A stretch of 45,072 nt of DNA, from contig NZ_JAEMRD010000001.1 of assembly GCF_016463485.1 (NCBI RefSeq), positions 110,245-155,316 of the forward strand, written 5' to 3'. The stretch comes from Brevundimonas sp. (lineage in GTDB: Bacteria > Pseudomonadota > Alphaproteobacteria > Caulobacterales > Caulobacteraceae). This document shows, one piece after another, positions 33,333 to 42,604 of the stretch. The notes under the pieces are model-generated. The model was not told the origin of the DNA. It did not search any database and saw nothing but the letters and a program-made list of their open reading frames with translations. The first letter of the stretch is position 1, and each line of letters opens with the position of its first letter. The position numbers and the translations under genes are program-made.

Positions 33333-33402
33333 AGTGACGGGACTCGAACCCGCGACCTCCGGCGTGACAGGCCGGCACTCTAACCAACTGAGCTACACCC
33401 GC
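33326..33402 (-). tRNA. tRNA-Asp (GTC)
   Basis: The minus strand folds as a complete cloverleaf of 77 nucleotides including encoded CCA. The acceptor is GCGGGTG with CACTCGC (one G-T pair). The D arm contains TAGCTCAGTTGGTTAGAGT. The anticodon arm is GCCGG-CCTGTCAC-GCCGG with anticodon GTC, and the T arm is CGGGTTCGAGTCCCG. The discriminator base is G, an identity element of tRNA-Asp. Confidence 0.96.
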
Positions 33403-33405
33403 ATT

Positions 33406-33437
33406 CCTCGCCGCGAAGACAGTGCGTCGCGGCGAGG
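33406..33437 (-). terminator. Hairpin between the AbgT gene and tRNA-Asp
   Basis: A perfect 11-bp stem (CCTCGCCGCGA / TCGCGGCGAGG) with a 10-base loop lies about 60 bases after the AbgT stop and 4 bases before the tRNA, on the minus strand. No T-run follows. It probably ends the AbgT transcript. Confidence 0.5.
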
Positions 33438-33497
33438 GGCGTCGTTTAGGCGGGGGGTGCTTGCACTGTCAAGCGACCCCTCGTCATAAAATCGCGA

Positions 33498-35153
33498 TCA
33501 GCGTTGTGCGGTCGCGATCGAGGGTGCCGCAGCGGGTTGAGGCGGGCTTTCGGGCCCCAAAATTCCGCCGTCCACAGGGGGCTGCGCGGCGATGGCAGCG
33601 GCCGGCACGTCGTAGTGGACGCCGACGCCCGGCCCCAGGGGCAGATCCAGCGCAACCCAGGCCGCCACCATGATCAGACCTGCCACCAGGAAGGACCCCG
33701 CATAGGGCAGCATGGTGGCCATCAGCGAGCCCAGGCCAAACCGGGGATCCCAACGCTGGGCGAAAGCGAGGATCAGCGGGAAGTAGCTCATCAGGGGTGT
33801 GGCGATGTTGGTGACCGAATCGCCCATCCGATAGGCGGCGGTGGTCATTTCCGGGCTGATCCCCAGCAGCATGAACATGGGCACCACGATCGGGGCCAGC
33901 GCCGACCATTTGGCCGAGGCCGAGCCGATGAACAGGTCGAAGAAGCACGACACCAGCACCACCGAGATCAGCAGCAGCGGCGTCGGCATGGCCAGTTCGC
34001 GCAAGGACGCGGCGGCGTTGACGGCCAGGATGGGGCCCAGACCCGACCAGTTGAACATGGCCACGAAATGGGCGGCGAAGAAGGCGAGCACGATGTAGGG
34101 GGCGAGCACCGCTATGCCTTCGCCCATCATCCGCACCAGATCGCGGTGGCTGCGGATCGTGCCCGCACCGGCGCCGAAGGCCGCGCCGGTGACGAAGAAG
34201 GTGACCGCAAAGAATGCGGCCAACGAGCGGTACAGGGGATTGAATTTCTGGGCCGGCTCCGCCTCCGGGTCGATGAAGGGCGAGCCGGGCAGGGCGGTGA
34301 TCAGGGCCCACAGGGCGATCATGGCTAGAAGCGCGAGGCCAGCGAACAGCAGGCCGCGCTTCTGTAGCGCCGTCAACGGCTCTCGCTCTTCCTGGGCGGG
34401 GGGCGCGACGCCCGCGGGCGGAAGCCACCGGCCGAGGCGCGGCTCGATCACACGATCGGTGATGAACCAGACGATCGGTGTGAAGACGATCACGACCCCG
34501 ATGATGAAGAACCAGTTGCCCGCGATGCTGACCTGATAGGACGGATCGATCAGATGGGCAGCGGGCTCGGTGATCCCTAGGATCAGGGCGTCCGATGCTC
34601 CGGGAAACAGATTGCCCGCATAGCCCCCGGAGACGGCCGCGAACCCGGCAGCCAGCCCCGCCAGCGGATGCCGACCGGCGGCGGCGAAGATTACGGCGGC
34701 CAGCGGGATCACGACGACATAGGAGGCGTCCGAGGCATGGTGCGAGACCATGCCGACGATCACGACGACGGGAGTCAGGATCAGTTTTGGCGCATTCAAC
34801 AACGCACCGCGAATGGCGGTCGTGAACAGGGCGGTGCGCTCCGCCACCGCCGCGCCGTAGATGATGGTGATCACGATCCCCAGCGGGGGAAAGTCCGCCA
34901 GCGTCCGGGGCATGCCGATAATCAGCTTCTCCAGGTTCTCCGACGACAACAGGCTCTGGGCGATCAGCGTGTCGCCCGTCACCGGATTGACCGCCTGCCA
35001 GCCCAGCCCGGCTCCGACGATGCTAAGCGCCATCAGCCCCACGATGAGCCACAGGAACAGGAAGACGGGATCCGGCAGCCGGTTTCCTGTGCGCTCGACA
35101 AAGCCGAGAAAACCCTTGTTGGGCGGCAGGACGTCGGTGGGGGTCTCGCTCAT
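33498..35153 (-). CDS. AbgT-family transporter
   Basis: The 551-residue inner-membrane protein belongs to the AbgT family (p-aminobenzoyl-glutamate import in E. coli; several members such as MtrF export sulfonamides and related drugs). It has about 12 hydrophobic spans. Family segments visible are RLPDPVFLFLWL near the N-terminus, FPPLGIVITIIYGAAVAERTAL, VGMVSHHASDASYVVVIPL, GLAAGFAAVSGGYAGNLFPG, LFIGSASAKWSALAPIVVPMFM and MGDSVTNIATPLMSYFPL. The last contains the hairpin re-entrant residues typical of the family. The gene stands alone between tRNA-Asp and the nuo promoter region. Confidence 0.92.
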   Translation of the reverse strand: MSETPTDVLPPNKGFLGFVERTGNRLPDPVFLFLWLIVGLMALSIVGAGLGWQAVNPVTGDTLIAQSLLSSENLEKLIIGMPRTLADFPPLGIVITIIYGAAVAERTALFTTAIRGALLNAPKLILTPVVVIVGMVSHHASDASYVVVIPLAAVIFAAAGRHPLAGLAAGFAAVSGGYAGNLFPGASDALILGITEPAAHLIDPSYQVSIAGNWFFIIGVVIVFTPIVWFITDRVIEPRLGRWLPPAGVAPPAQEEREPLTALQKRGLLFAGLALLAMIALWALITALPGSPFIDPEAEPAQKFNPLYRSLAAFFAVTFFVTGAAFGAGAGTIRSHRDLVRMMGEGIAVLAPYIVLAFFAAHFVAMFNWSGLGPILAVNAAASLRELAMPTPLLLISVVLVSCFFDLFIGSASAKWSALAPIVVPMFMLLGISPEMTTAAYRMGDSVTNIATPLMSYFPLILAFAQRWDPRFGLGSLMATMLPYAGSFLVAGLIMVAAWVALDLPLGPGVGVHYDVPAAAIAAQPPVDGGILGPESPPQPAAAPSIATAQR

Positions 35154-35368
35154 CAGGCGGGCTCGAATAGTTGATCCGTGAAGCGCTGGCGCGGCTCGCG
35201 CGGCATCGACGCCTGGGCACTATTCACGATCGGGCCGATCCGATCCAGTCGCAGCATAGGGCCTGTCGCCGCAGGGTCTTGATCGCCAATCGGGAGCGCC
35301 CGGACGGCGATTCAAGGCCGTCAATTTCTGCGAACCATTCTCAAGAAAATCCCTTTTGCCGCATGGGT

Positions 35369-35397
35369 TTGAATGGCGACGATCTTGGGTCTAGAAA
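35369..35397 (+). promoter_or_regulatory. Possible promoter of the nuo operon
   Basis: TTGAAT (35369-35374), a 17-base spacer and TAGAAA (35392-35397) resemble a sigma-70 promoter 57 bases before nuoA. The rest of the 300-base gap to the AbgT gene contains no gene that I can support. Confidence 0.35.
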
Positions 35398-35454
35398 GCG
35401 CCGATTCCGCCGTCCTCCCCAGCCTGCGGATCGCCGCACGAGGCCCCGTCGTCC

Positions 35455-35832
35455 ATGAATGCTTTTCTACTCCAGTACCTGCCGATCGTGATCTTCATCG
35501 GGATCGCGGCGATCGTCGGCGTCCTGTTCATCGTCGCCGCCCTGGTCATGGCGCCGTCCAGCCCCGATTCCGAAAAGCTGTCGGCCTATGAGTGCGGGTT
35601 CAACGCGTTCGACGACGCGCGGATGAAGTTCGACGTGCGGTTCTACTTGGTGTCGATCCTGTTCATCATCTTCGATCTTGAGGTCGCATTCCTGTTCCCC
35701 TGGGCCGTGTCGATCTTTGATCTGTCCAAGGGCGGGATGATCTTCGCCTTCTGGTCGATGATGGTCTTCCTGGGCGTGCTGACCGTGGGCTTCGTCTACG
35801 AATGGAAGAAGGGCGCGCTGGAGTGGGAATAG
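35455..35832 (+). CDS. nuoA: NADH-quinone oxidoreductase subunit A
   Basis: The 125-residue membrane subunit of complex I has three helices, at about 8-31, 62-84 and 94-115. The conserved [22 protein letters not shown] and [13 protein letters not shown] mark it clearly; the first contains the Cys loop that lies at the quinone entry. It opens the nuo operon. The stop shares a base with the GTG start of nuoB. Confidence 0.97.
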   Translation: MNAFLLQYLPIVIFIGIAAIVGVLFIVAALVMAPSSPDSEKLSAYECGFNAFDDARMKFDVRFYLVSILFIIFDLEVAFLFPWAVSIFDLSKGGMIFAFWSMMVFLGVLTVGFVYEWKKGALEWE

Positions 35833-36437
35833 TGGACAACAAGCTGCCCATAATCGGCCGTGGCAACACCGGCGCGTCGCCGGTGCTGAGCCCGTATGGC
35901 CAGGGCGCGCGCTCGACCGTCGAGGGCTATGACCCCAAGCTGCACGACAAGTTCTTCGAGGCGGTCAATACCGAGGTCACCGAGCAGGGCTTCCTGACGG
36001 CACCGCTCGATGATGTGATCCAGTGGGCCCGCACCGGCTCGCTGATGTGGATGACCTTCGGCCTGGCCTGCTGCGCCGTGGAGATGATCCAGGCCTCGAT
36101 GCCGCGCTATGACCTGGAGCGGTTCGGCATGGCCCCGCGCGGCAGCCCGCGCCAGTCGGACCTGATGATCGTCGCCGGCACCCTGACCAACAAGATGGCC
36201 CCGGCCCTGCGCAAGGTCTACGACCAGATGCCGGACCCGCGGTATGTCCTGTCGATGGGCAGCTGCGCCAACGGTGGCGGATATTATCACTACAGCTACA
36301 GCGTCGTTCGCGGCTGCGACCGGGTTGTGCCGGTCGACGTCTATGTGCCGGGGTGCCCGCCGACGGCGGAGGCGCTGCTGTACGGCCTGTTGCAGCTGCA
36401 GAAGAAGATCCGGCGCACGGGGACGATCGAGCGATGA
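35832..36437 (+). CDS. nuoB: NADH-quinone oxidoreductase subunit B
   Basis: The 201-residue peripheral-arm subunit binds cluster N2, the last Fe-S centre before quinone. Ligands are Cys80 and Cys81 (LACCAVEM), Cys145 (GSCANGGG) and Cys175 (VPGCPPTAE). The likely start is GTG 35832, overlapping the nuoA stop, with GGAG about 9 bases upstream; GTG 35823 and ATG 35802 are longer options within nuoA. The N-terminus carries about 40 residues of extra polar sequence before the core, as in other alphaproteobacterial NuoB. Its stop overlaps the nuoC start. Confidence 0.97.
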   Translation: MDNKLPIIGRGNTGASPVLSPYGQGARSTVEGYDPKLHDKFFEAVNTEVTEQGFLTAPLDDVIQWARTGSLMWMTFGLACCAVEMIQASMPRYDLERFGMAPRGSPRQSDLMIVAGTLTNKMAPALRKVYDQMPDPRYVLSMGSCANGGGYYHYSYSVVRGCDRVVPVDVYVPGCPPTAEALLYGLLQLQKKIRRTGTIER

Positions 36438-37087
36438 ACGCGCTGGCGAAACTGCAGGAGATCGAGACCACCCTGACGCCGCTGGGCGCGGAGATGGTCG
36501 GCGAGCTGGGCGTTCAGGCCCAGGTGGCGTTCGGCGAGTTGACTTTGATCGCCGAGCGCGATGCGATCGTGAATGTGTTGACGGTGCTGAAGGACCGGTT
36601 CGGCTTTCATCAGCTGTTGGACATCTGCGGCGTGGATTTCCCGGATCGCGAGGAACGGTTCGAGGTCGTCTATCACCTGCTGTCGATGACGCGGAATGCG
36701 CGGGTGCGGGTCAAGGTGACGACCGACGAGGTCCAGCCGGTGCCTAGCGTCATCTCCGTCTTCCCTTGCGCCGACTGGTTCGAGCGCGAGGCGTTCGACA
36801 TGTACGGCATGCTGTTTTCGGGTCACCCCGATCTGCGTCGCCTGCTGACCGACTATGGCTTTCAGGGGCATCCGCTGCGCAAGGACTTCCCCATGACGGG
36901 CTATGTCGAGGTCCGGTACGACGAGGAGCAGAAGCGGGTGGTCTATGAGCCCGTCAAGCTGACGCAGGAATACCGCAACTTCGATTTCCTGAGCCCCTGG
37001 GAAGGTGCCGACTATCCGGCCCCCGTCCTGCCAGGCGACGAGAAGGCGGTCGGTTCGGCGGGATCGCCGTCGGGAGGCAAGGTCTGA
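36434..37087 (+). CDS. nuoC: NADH-quinone oxidoreductase subunit C
   Basis: The 217-residue (30-kDa type) subunit sits between NuoB and NuoD in the peripheral arm. Conserved parts are [32 protein letters not shown], the signature [35 protein letters not shown] (family-specific) and [21 protein letters not shown] 36434 overlaps the nuoB stop as ATGA; longer frames to the left lie in nuoB. NuoC and NuoD are separate genes here, not fused as in E. coli. Confidence 0.96.
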   Translation: MNALAKLQEIETTLTPLGAEMVGELGVQAQVAFGELTLIAERDAIVNVLTVLKDRFGFHQLLDICGVDFPDREERFEVVYHLLSMTRNARVRVKVTTDEVQPVPSVISVFPCADWFEREAFDMYGMLFSGHPDLRRLLTDYGFQGHPLRKDFPMTGYVEVRYDEEQKRVVYEPVKLTQEYRNFDFLSPWEGADYPAPVLPGDEKAVGSAGSPSGGKV

Positions 37088-38373
37088 TGGCCGACGGTCA
37101 CGCTATCCAGAACGCCACGCCCGACCTCGCCTCGCTAGACGTGTTCGAGGACGACCTGGGCCGTATCGACGGCCGGACCGCGCACGCGCGTGAGATGGAC
37201 GATCGCAAGTTCACGATCAATTTCGGCCCGCAACATCCGGCCGCCCACGGCGTGCTGCGCCTGGTGCTGGAGCTGGACGGCGAGATCGTCGAGCGCGTCG
37301 ATCCGCATATCGGCCTGCTGCATCGCGGCACCGAAAAGCTGATGGAGGCCCGAACCTACCTTCAGAACGTGCCCTATCTGGACCGGCTTGATTACGTCGC
37401 GCCGATGAACCAGGAGCACGCCTTCTGCCTGGCCATCGAGCGGCTGCTGGAGCTGGAGGTGCCGTATCGCGCCCAGCTGATCCGGGTGCTGTACTCGGAA
37501 ATCGGCCGGATTCTGTCGCACCTGCTGAACGTGACGACCCAGGCGCTGGACGTCGGTGCCCTGACCCCGCCGCTGTGGGGCTTCGAGCAGCGCGAACAGC
37601 TGATGGTCTTCTACGAGCGGGCCTCGGGATCGCGACTGCACGCCAACTATTTCCGGCCCGGCGGGGTCCATCAGGACCTGCCGATGGCCCTGATCGACGA
37701 CATCGCGGCCTGGTGCGCCCAGTTCCCGCAGAAGCTCAAGGACATCGAGGATCTCGTCACCGAGAACCGGATCTACAAGCAGCGCAACGTGGAAATCGGC
37801 GTGGTGTCCAAGCAGCAGGCGCTGGATTGGGGGTTCACCGGCGTCATGCTGCGCGGCTCGGACATCCCGTGGGACCTGCGCAAGTCGCAGCCTTACGAAT
37901 GCTATGCCGATCTGGAATTCGACATCGTCGTCGGCAAGAACGGCGACTGCTGGGATCGGTACCTGTGCCGCGTCGAGGAGATGAAGCAGTCGATCCACAT
38001 CATGGAGCAGTGCATCCACAAACTGCGCAACTGCCCCGGCGAACCGGTCATGAGTGAGGACAACAAGGTCGTTCCGCCGCGTCGTGGCGAGATGAAGCGG
38101 TCGATGGAATCCCTGATCCACCACTTCAAACTCTACACCGAAGGCTTCAAGACCCCCCCGGGCGAGGTCTATGCCGCCGTCGAGGCGCCCAAGGGCGAGT
38201 TCGGCGTCTATGTCGTATCCGACGGCACCAACAAACCCTACCGCGTCAAGATCTCCGCGCCCGGCTTCCGCCACCTCCAGGCGATGGACTGGATGAACCG
38301 CGGCCACCAGCTGGCCGACGTATCTGCGATCCTGGGTTCCCTCGACATCGTGTTCGGCGAGGTCGATCGGTAA
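37087..38373 (+). CDS. nuoD: NADH-quinone oxidoreductase subunit D
   Basis: The 428-residue (49-kDa type) subunit helps form the quinone site with NuoB. Typical segments are [78 protein letters not shown]-like ([17 protein letters not shown]) and [10 protein letters not shown]-like sequence near 276. The C-terminus [14 protein letters not shown]-type sequence is standard. The start codon shares a base with the nuoC stop, and the stop with the next start. Confidence 0.97.
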   Translation: MADGHAIQNATPDLASLDVFEDDLGRIDGRTAHAREMDDRKFTINFGPQHPAAHGVLRLVLELDGEIVERVDPHIGLLHRGTEKLMEARTYLQNVPYLDRLDYVAPMNQEHAFCLAIERLLELEVPYRAQLIRVLYSEIGRILSHLLNVTTQALDVGALTPPLWGFEQREQLMVFYERASGSRLHANYFRPGGVHQDLPMALIDDIAAWCAQFPQKLKDIEDLVTENRIYKQRNVEIGVVSKQQALDWGFTGVMLRGSDIPWDLRKSQPYECYADLEFDIVVGKNGDCWDRYLCRVEEMKQSIHIMEQCIHKLRNCPGEPVMSEDNKVVPPRRGEMKRSMESLIHHFKLYTEGFKTPPGEVYAAVEAPKGEFGVYVVSDGTNKPYRVKISAPGFRHLQAMDWMNRGHQLADVSAILGSLDIVFGEVDR

Positions 38374-38708
38374 TGTCGGTGTCCGCCTTCCTCATCGTGA
38401 TCTGCGTTGTCCTGGCCGGAGCGGCACTGCTCGGCGTCGTCATCCTGGCTGTTGCGACGGACAGCAAGATCTCGCGTCACCCCGGTGGACGCAGAGGGTT
38501 CGTGCAGGACCAGTTTCTGATCTTGAGCCCGCTGCTGTCCCTCGGAGTGATGATGAGCCTGAAGGCGTTCACGACCCTGGATGAATCTCCGTTCTGGCTA
38601 GGAGCCTGGGGTCTGATTCTGGTGGCGACGTTCGCGGTGCTCTGCCTTCCGGTCGTGAAGCGGGCGCGTGAGCGGCTGTCGGCTGCGAACCGGTTTCCGC
38701 CCCGATGA
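38373..38708 (+). CDS. Small membrane protein in the nuo operon (1)
   Basis: A 111-residue protein of unknown function with an N-terminal membrane helix (about 4-27), a polar loop RHPGGRRGFVQDQ, and two further helices (about 48-65 and 75-93), ending in a basic tail. It resembles no complex I subunit that I know. Start and stop overlap nuoD and the next gene, so it is fully coupled with the operon. Confidence 0.85.
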   Translation: MSVSAFLIVICVVLAGAALLGVVILAVATDSKISRHPGGRRGFVQDQFLILSPLLSLGVMMSLKAFTTLDESPFWLGAWGLILVATFAVLCLPVVKRARERLSAANRFPPR

Positions 38709-39103
38709 GCGCCTTCGCCGTGACCCCCGATTTTACCCTGTTGCAAGCCATGGTCTTCGCGGTGCTGCTGACGCTCGGCGTCGCCGTGCAGTTCTTCTTC
38801 TCGCCGCGTCGCCGTGAACTGATGGGCAACGCCAAGTTCTCCCTGGCGTCCGCTGTGATCGCCACCCCCGGGGTCGCGGGGGTCACGCTCGTGCGTGGGG
38901 CCTATCGCGCCGGCTATCTGGCGGAGGGCAGGGGCTTTCTGGAGGCGAACCTGCGCTCGATCGTCTGGATGAGCGGCTTCATCTTTCTCAGCCAGATGGC
39001 CGTGCGGTTCCTGCCGCCGCTGTCCTGGCTTTCCCGCGACCTCTCGAAAGCCGGAAAGGCTGTCTGGGGCGCGCGCCTGAACCGTTGGATGGGTAGAGCA
39101 TGA
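38705..39103 (+). CDS. Small membrane protein in the nuo operon (2)
   Basis: A 132-residue protein with a first helix around LLQAMVFAVLLTLGVAVQFFF, a basic loop SPRRRELMGNAKF, a weaker span ASAVIATPGVAGVTLV and a third helix IVWMSGFIFLSQMAVRFL, then a basic C-terminus. Overlaps with both neighbours (four bases each) show translational coupling. No function can be read; it could help assembly of complex I or be unrelated. Confidence 0.85.
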   Translation: MSAFAVTPDFTLLQAMVFAVLLTLGVAVQFFFSPRRRELMGNAKFSLASAVIATPGVAGVTLVRGAYRAGYLAEGRGFLEANLRSIVWMSGFIFLSQMAVRFLPPLSWLSRDLSKAGKAVWGARLNRWMGRA

Positions 39104-39762
39104 GCGTGCGTCGTCTCGCAAAGGTCCAGCCGGCCTCCTTCGCCTTCTCCAAGGCGACGAAGGCCAAGTGTGACTGGTGGATACAGAAATACCCCGCCGA
39201 CCGGAAACAGTCGGCGGTGATCCCGATCCTGTGGCTGGTGCAGAAGCAGGAGGGCTGGGTCTCGGAACCTGCCCTTCGCGCCATCGCCGACCTGTTGGGC
39301 ATGGCCTACATTCGGGTGCTCGAGGTCGCGACCTTCTACACGATGTTCATGCTGGAGCCGGTCGGATCGGCCGCCCTGATCCAGGTCTGCGGCACCACGC
39401 CCTGCATGCTGCGTGGCTCGGGCGAGCTGATGAAGGTCTGCAAGGACCGGATCGGGCCGAAACAGACCCTGTCGGCCGACGGTAAGTTCTATTGGGAAGA
39501 GGTCGAATGCCTGGGCGCCTGCGTAAACGCGCCGATGGCCATGGTGAACGACTACTATTTCGAGGACCTGACGGCCTTGGACATGAACGCCATCATTGAC
39601 GGGTTCGCGGCGGGCAAGCCGCTGAAACCCGGCCCCCGCGTCGACCGGGTCAACTCGGCACCTGAGGGCGGGGCGCTGACCCTGACCGATCCCAAACTTT
39701 ACGACGGTTCGGCGGCCAAGCCGATCAAGACGCTGCCGAACAGCGATCCGGTGCCGGCATGA
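39100..39762 (+). CDS. nuoE: NADH-quinone oxidoreductase subunit E
   Basis: The 220-residue (24-kDa type) subunit binds [2Fe-2S] cluster N1a. Ligands are Cys97 and Cys102 (VCGTTPCML) and Cys137 and Cys141 ([10 protein letters not shown]). A thioredoxin-like fold follows the helical N-terminus with [16 protein letters not shown]. The C-terminal 50 residues ([16 protein letters not shown] and onward) are a low-complexity tail common in alphaproteobacterial NuoE. ATG 39100 overlaps the preceding small gene. Confidence 0.97.
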   Translation: MSVRRLAKVQPASFAFSKATKAKCDWWIQKYPADRKQSAVIPILWLVQKQEGWVSEPALRAIADLLGMAYIRVLEVATFYTMFMLEPVGSAALIQVCGTTPCMLRGSGELMKVCKDRIGPKQTLSADGKFYWEEVECLGACVNAPMAMVNDYYFEDLTALDMNAIIDGFAAGKPLKPGPRVDRVNSAPEGGALTLTDPKLYDGSAAKPIKTLPNSDPVPA

Positions 39763-40025
39763 CGTCGTCCGACACAGAAACCGCAGCACGCGTCGCCACC
39801 TACCGAGCGGAACTGCGCACGGTCGGCCGGACCCAGCGCCTCGCGGGCTTTGGGCTGGTGCTGCTGGGTGCCATCCTGGTCTGGCTGGCTACGCGCGCAG
39901 GCGACCTCGCCGGCATGGTGCAACTGTCCGGCTATGGCGCGCTTGCCGCCGGTTGGGCCTTGATGCTGACCGCCATCTTCCTGCGCACCCGCTATCACCG
40001 CCGTCGTCTGCGGGAGTTGAATTGA
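39759..40025 (+). CDS. Small membrane protein in the nuo operon (3)
   Basis: An 88-residue protein with two predicted helices (about 27-43 and 52-72) separated by a short loop, a charged N-terminus ([19 protein letters not shown]) and a basic end HRRRLRELN. It is coupled to nuoE by a four-base overlap and ends two bases before the ATG of nuoF. Function unknown. Confidence 0.83.
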   Translation: MTSSDTETAARVATYRAELRTVGRTQRLAGFGLVLLGAILVWLATRAGDLAGMVQLSGYGALAAGWALMLTAIFLRTRYHRRRLRELN

Positions 40026-40027
40026 AC

Positions 40028-41341
40028 ATGGTCGGTATTCTCGAAGACAAGGATCGCATCTTCACCAACCTGTACGGGCTCCAGGACTGGGGTCTCGAAG
40101 GGGCGAAGAACCGCGGCTGCTGGAACGCCACGGCCGATATGCTGGCCATGGGCCGCGACTGGCTGATCACCAACGTCAAGAATTCGGGCCTGCGCGGGCG
40201 CGGCGGTGCCGGCTTTTCGACGGGTCTGAAATGGTCCTTCATGCCCAAGGAGCTGAAGGATCGTCCTCATTACCTGGTCGTCAATGCCGACGAGTCCGAG
40301 CCCGGCACCTGTAAGGACCGGGAGATCATGCGTCATGATCCTCACCTGCTGATTGAAGGGTGTCTGATCGCGTCGTTCGCGATGCAGGCCCACGCCTGCT
40401 ACATCTATCTGCGCGGGGAATATGTGCTCGAGCGCGAGCGCATGGAGGCTGCGGTCAAGCAGGCCTATGAGGCGAACCTCATCGGCAAGAACAACGTCCA
40501 CGGCTGGGATTTCGACGTCTACATCCACCACGGCGCGGGCGCTTACATCTGCGGCGAAGAGACGGCCCTGCTGGAGAGCCTGGAGGGCAAGAAGGGCCAG
40601 CCGCGCCTGAAGCCGCCGTTCCCGGCCGGTGCCGGCCTGTACGGCTGTCCGACGACGGTGAACAACGTCGAGTCGATCGCGGTGGTGGGCACGATCCTGC
40701 GCCGCGGGGCCGACTGGTTCGCGGGCTTCGGCCGGGCGAACAACACCGGCACCAAGCTGATGTCGATCAGCGGCCACGTGAACAAGCCGTGCAACGTCGA
40801 AGAGGCCATGTCGATCCCGCTGCGTCAGCTGCTGGAAGAGCATTGCGGCGGCGTTCGCGGCGGCTGGGGCAACCTGAAGGCCGTGATCCCGGGCGGGGTC
40901 TCCGTGCCCCTGATCACGCGCGAGATGTCCGAGACGGCGCTGATGGACTTCGATTCCCTGCGCGACATGAAGTCGGGCCTTGGGACCGCCGCCGTCATCG
41001 TCATGGACAACGACACCGACCTGGTGAAGGCGATCGCCCGCATCAGCTATTTCTACAAGCATGAGAGCTGCGGCCAGTGCACGCCGTGCCGCGAAGGCAC
41101 CGGCTGGATGTGGCGGGTGCTGGAGCGGATGGCGGTGGGCGAGGCCGATCCGTCCGAAATCGACCTGTTGCTCGACGTCGCGTCCCAGGTCGAGGGTCAC
41201 ACCATCTGCGCCCTCGGCGATGCGGCTGCCTGGCCGGTCCAGGGCCTGATCCGGCATTTCCGCCACGAGATCGAGGACCGCATCCAGACCTATCGCACCC
41301 GCCGCGCGAACTTCGCCGGCCACGCGATCGCGGCGGAGTAG
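40028..41341 (+). CDS. nuoF: NADH-quinone oxidoreductase subunit F
   Basis: The 437-residue (51-kDa type) subunit binds FMN, NADH and cluster N3. [16 protein letters not shown] (about 54-69) is the FMN/NADH glycine-rich loop. [15 protein letters not shown] and [27 protein letters not shown] are family-specific. The 4Fe-4S ligands are Cys348, Cys351, Cys354 ([11 protein letters not shown]) and Cys394 (TICALGD). ATG 40028 follows GGGAG; the frame to its left lies in the small gene. Confidence 0.97.
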   Translation: MVGILEDKDRIFTNLYGLQDWGLEGAKNRGCWNATADMLAMGRDWLITNVKNSGLRGRGGAGFSTGLKWSFMPKELKDRPHYLVVNADESEPGTCKDREIMRHDPHLLIEGCLIASFAMQAHACYIYLRGEYVLERERMEAAVKQAYEANLIGKNNVHGWDFDVYIHHGAGAYICGEETALLESLEGKKGQPRLKPPFPAGAGLYGCPTTVNNVESIAVVGTILRRGADWFAGFGRANNTGTKLMSISGHVNKPCNVEEAMSIPLRQLLEEHCGGVRGGWGNLKAVIPGGVSVPLITREMSETALMDFDSLRDMKSGLGTAAVIVMDNDTDLVKAIARISYFYKHESCGQCTPCREGTGWMWRVLERMAVGEADPSEIDLLLDVASQVEGHTICALGDAAAWPVQGLIRHFRHEIEDRIQTYRTRRANFAGHAIAAE

Positions 41342-41345
41342 GGGC

Positions 41346-42107
41346 TTGGGTTCGATCCTCGGACGGCTGGCTGTGACGGGGTGCCTGATCGCCCTGTTGA
41401 GCGCGTGCGCCACCAGCGCACCGCCCGCGGCCGCTGCCGTTCAGGTCGTCGATCCCTTCGCCACGCAACGGCCAACCGCCGCCGCCGTCGGCGTGAGCCA
41501 GCCCAGCCAGTTCGCGCCCGGTAGCTGGATAAACGGCTCCTATGTCGATCATGTCACCCAGTTCGCCATCCTGCCGTCTCAGCCCGGCGGCATCGCCATG
41601 GTGGGCGACAGCATCACCGACGGCTTCCGCTGGAGCGAGGCCTTCCCGGGTCGCAACATCCGCAACTGGGGCATCGGCGGCGACACCAGCTTTGGCCTTC
41701 TGGGTCGGGCCGGCCAGATCATCGCCACGCGGCCGGCCAAGGTCTTTATCCTCATCGGGACCAACGATCTGGCCAGCTATGAGCAGACGCCGGACGACAT
41801 CGCCGCCAACGTCGACACCCTGGTCGCGCGCTTCAAGGCCGAGCTGCCGACCGCAGAAATCTACGTTCAGTCCGTGATGCCGCGACAGCCCGAGTTCCGT
41901 GAGCGGATCGAGGCTCTGAATACGCAACTGTCGGCGAACGCGACGGCGCGCGGGGCTCGCTACATCGATGTCTATGCGCCCCTGCTGACCGGCGACCGGC
42001 TCAACCCGGCCTATACGATCGACGACCTGCACCTGACCGGCCAGGGCTATCAACGCTGGCTGTCGGTCATCGGCGGTTGCCTGACGGGCGAGGGGCGATG
42101 CGGATGA
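41346..42107 (+). CDS. SGNH/GDSL-family hydrolase, lipoprotein
   Basis: The 253-residue protein is a predicted lipoprotein: GRLAVTGCLIALLSAC gives a lipobox with Cys21. All four SGNH blocks are visible: GDSITDGF (Ser nucleophile), GIGGDTSFG (Gly), IGTNDLAS (Asn) and DDLHLTGQGY (Asp and His). Such enzymes hydrolyse esters, often acetyl groups of polysaccharides or lipids, at the cell envelope. The start is probably TTG 41346, four bases after nuoF, since the shorter GTG form would lose the basic signal start. Why an esterase lies inside a complex I operon is unclear. Confidence 0.87.
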   Translation: MGSILGRLAVTGCLIALLSACATSAPPAAAAVQVVDPFATQRPTAAAVGVSQPSQFAPGSWINGSYVDHVTQFAILPSQPGGIAMVGDSITDGFRWSEAFPGRNIRNWGIGGDTSFGLLGRAGQIIATRPAKVFILIGTNDLASYEQTPDDIAANVDTLVARFKAELPTAEIYVQSVMPRQPEFRERIEALNTQLSANATARGARYIDVYAPLLTGDRLNPAYTIDDLHLTGQGYQRWLSVIGGCLTGEGRCG

Positions 42108-42604
42108 TGCGCGCCCACGCCATGGTGTTGCCGGTCGGTCTGGTTCTCGCGGCCTGCGAGGCTGCGCCCGAGCCCGCGCCGACGCCGTCCGAGCGGGTAT
42201 CGGCCACGGTTCCGGTCAGCGACGCGGTGGTCAAATCCTCGCAGGCTCCGCTGTCCGCGGCCGACCTGCGTCGTGTGTGCCGTGCCGGGCTGGCGTCAGT
42301 CCATGGTCAGGATGTAGATGCGGTCCAGGTCGACAGCCTGGAAGGCGTTATCGTCAACGCCTCGTGGCGCGCGCCGGTCGACGGCGGCCGGATGCGCGCG
42401 CAGTGCCGGGTCGACGGCGACCTGATCACCTGGAAACCGGTCGATCGACCGGTGGCCGAACAGAACCGCTGGATGAACCAGTCCGGCGACCCCGTGGTCC
42501 GCTTCGTCCTCGACGACGCAGCGGTCACAGTCATGACAACCCTCCCGGATGGGACGATCTCGACGGACGAATACGCCGTCGCGGTTCAGGAAGAGGCTCG
42601 CTGA
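42104..42604 (+). CDS. Hypothetical lipoprotein in the nuo operon
   Basis: The 166-residue protein starts MMRAHAMVLPVGLVLAACEA, a lipoprotein signal with lipobox LAAC, then a Pro-rich linker (EPAPTPSERV) and a small globular part with two Cys (LRRVCRAGLASV, RAQCRVDGD) that may form a disulfide. No known family is recognised. ATG 42104 overlaps the SGNH stop, and its stop overlaps the nuoG start. Confidence 0.78.
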   Translation: MMRAHAMVLPVGLVLAACEAAPEPAPTPSERVSATVPVSDAVVKSSQAPLSAADLRRVCRAGLASVHGQDVDAVQVDSLEGVIVNASWRAPVDGGRMRAQCRVDGDLITWKPVDRPVAEQNRWMNQSGDPVVRFVLDDAAVTVMTTLPDGTISTDEYAVAVQEEAR

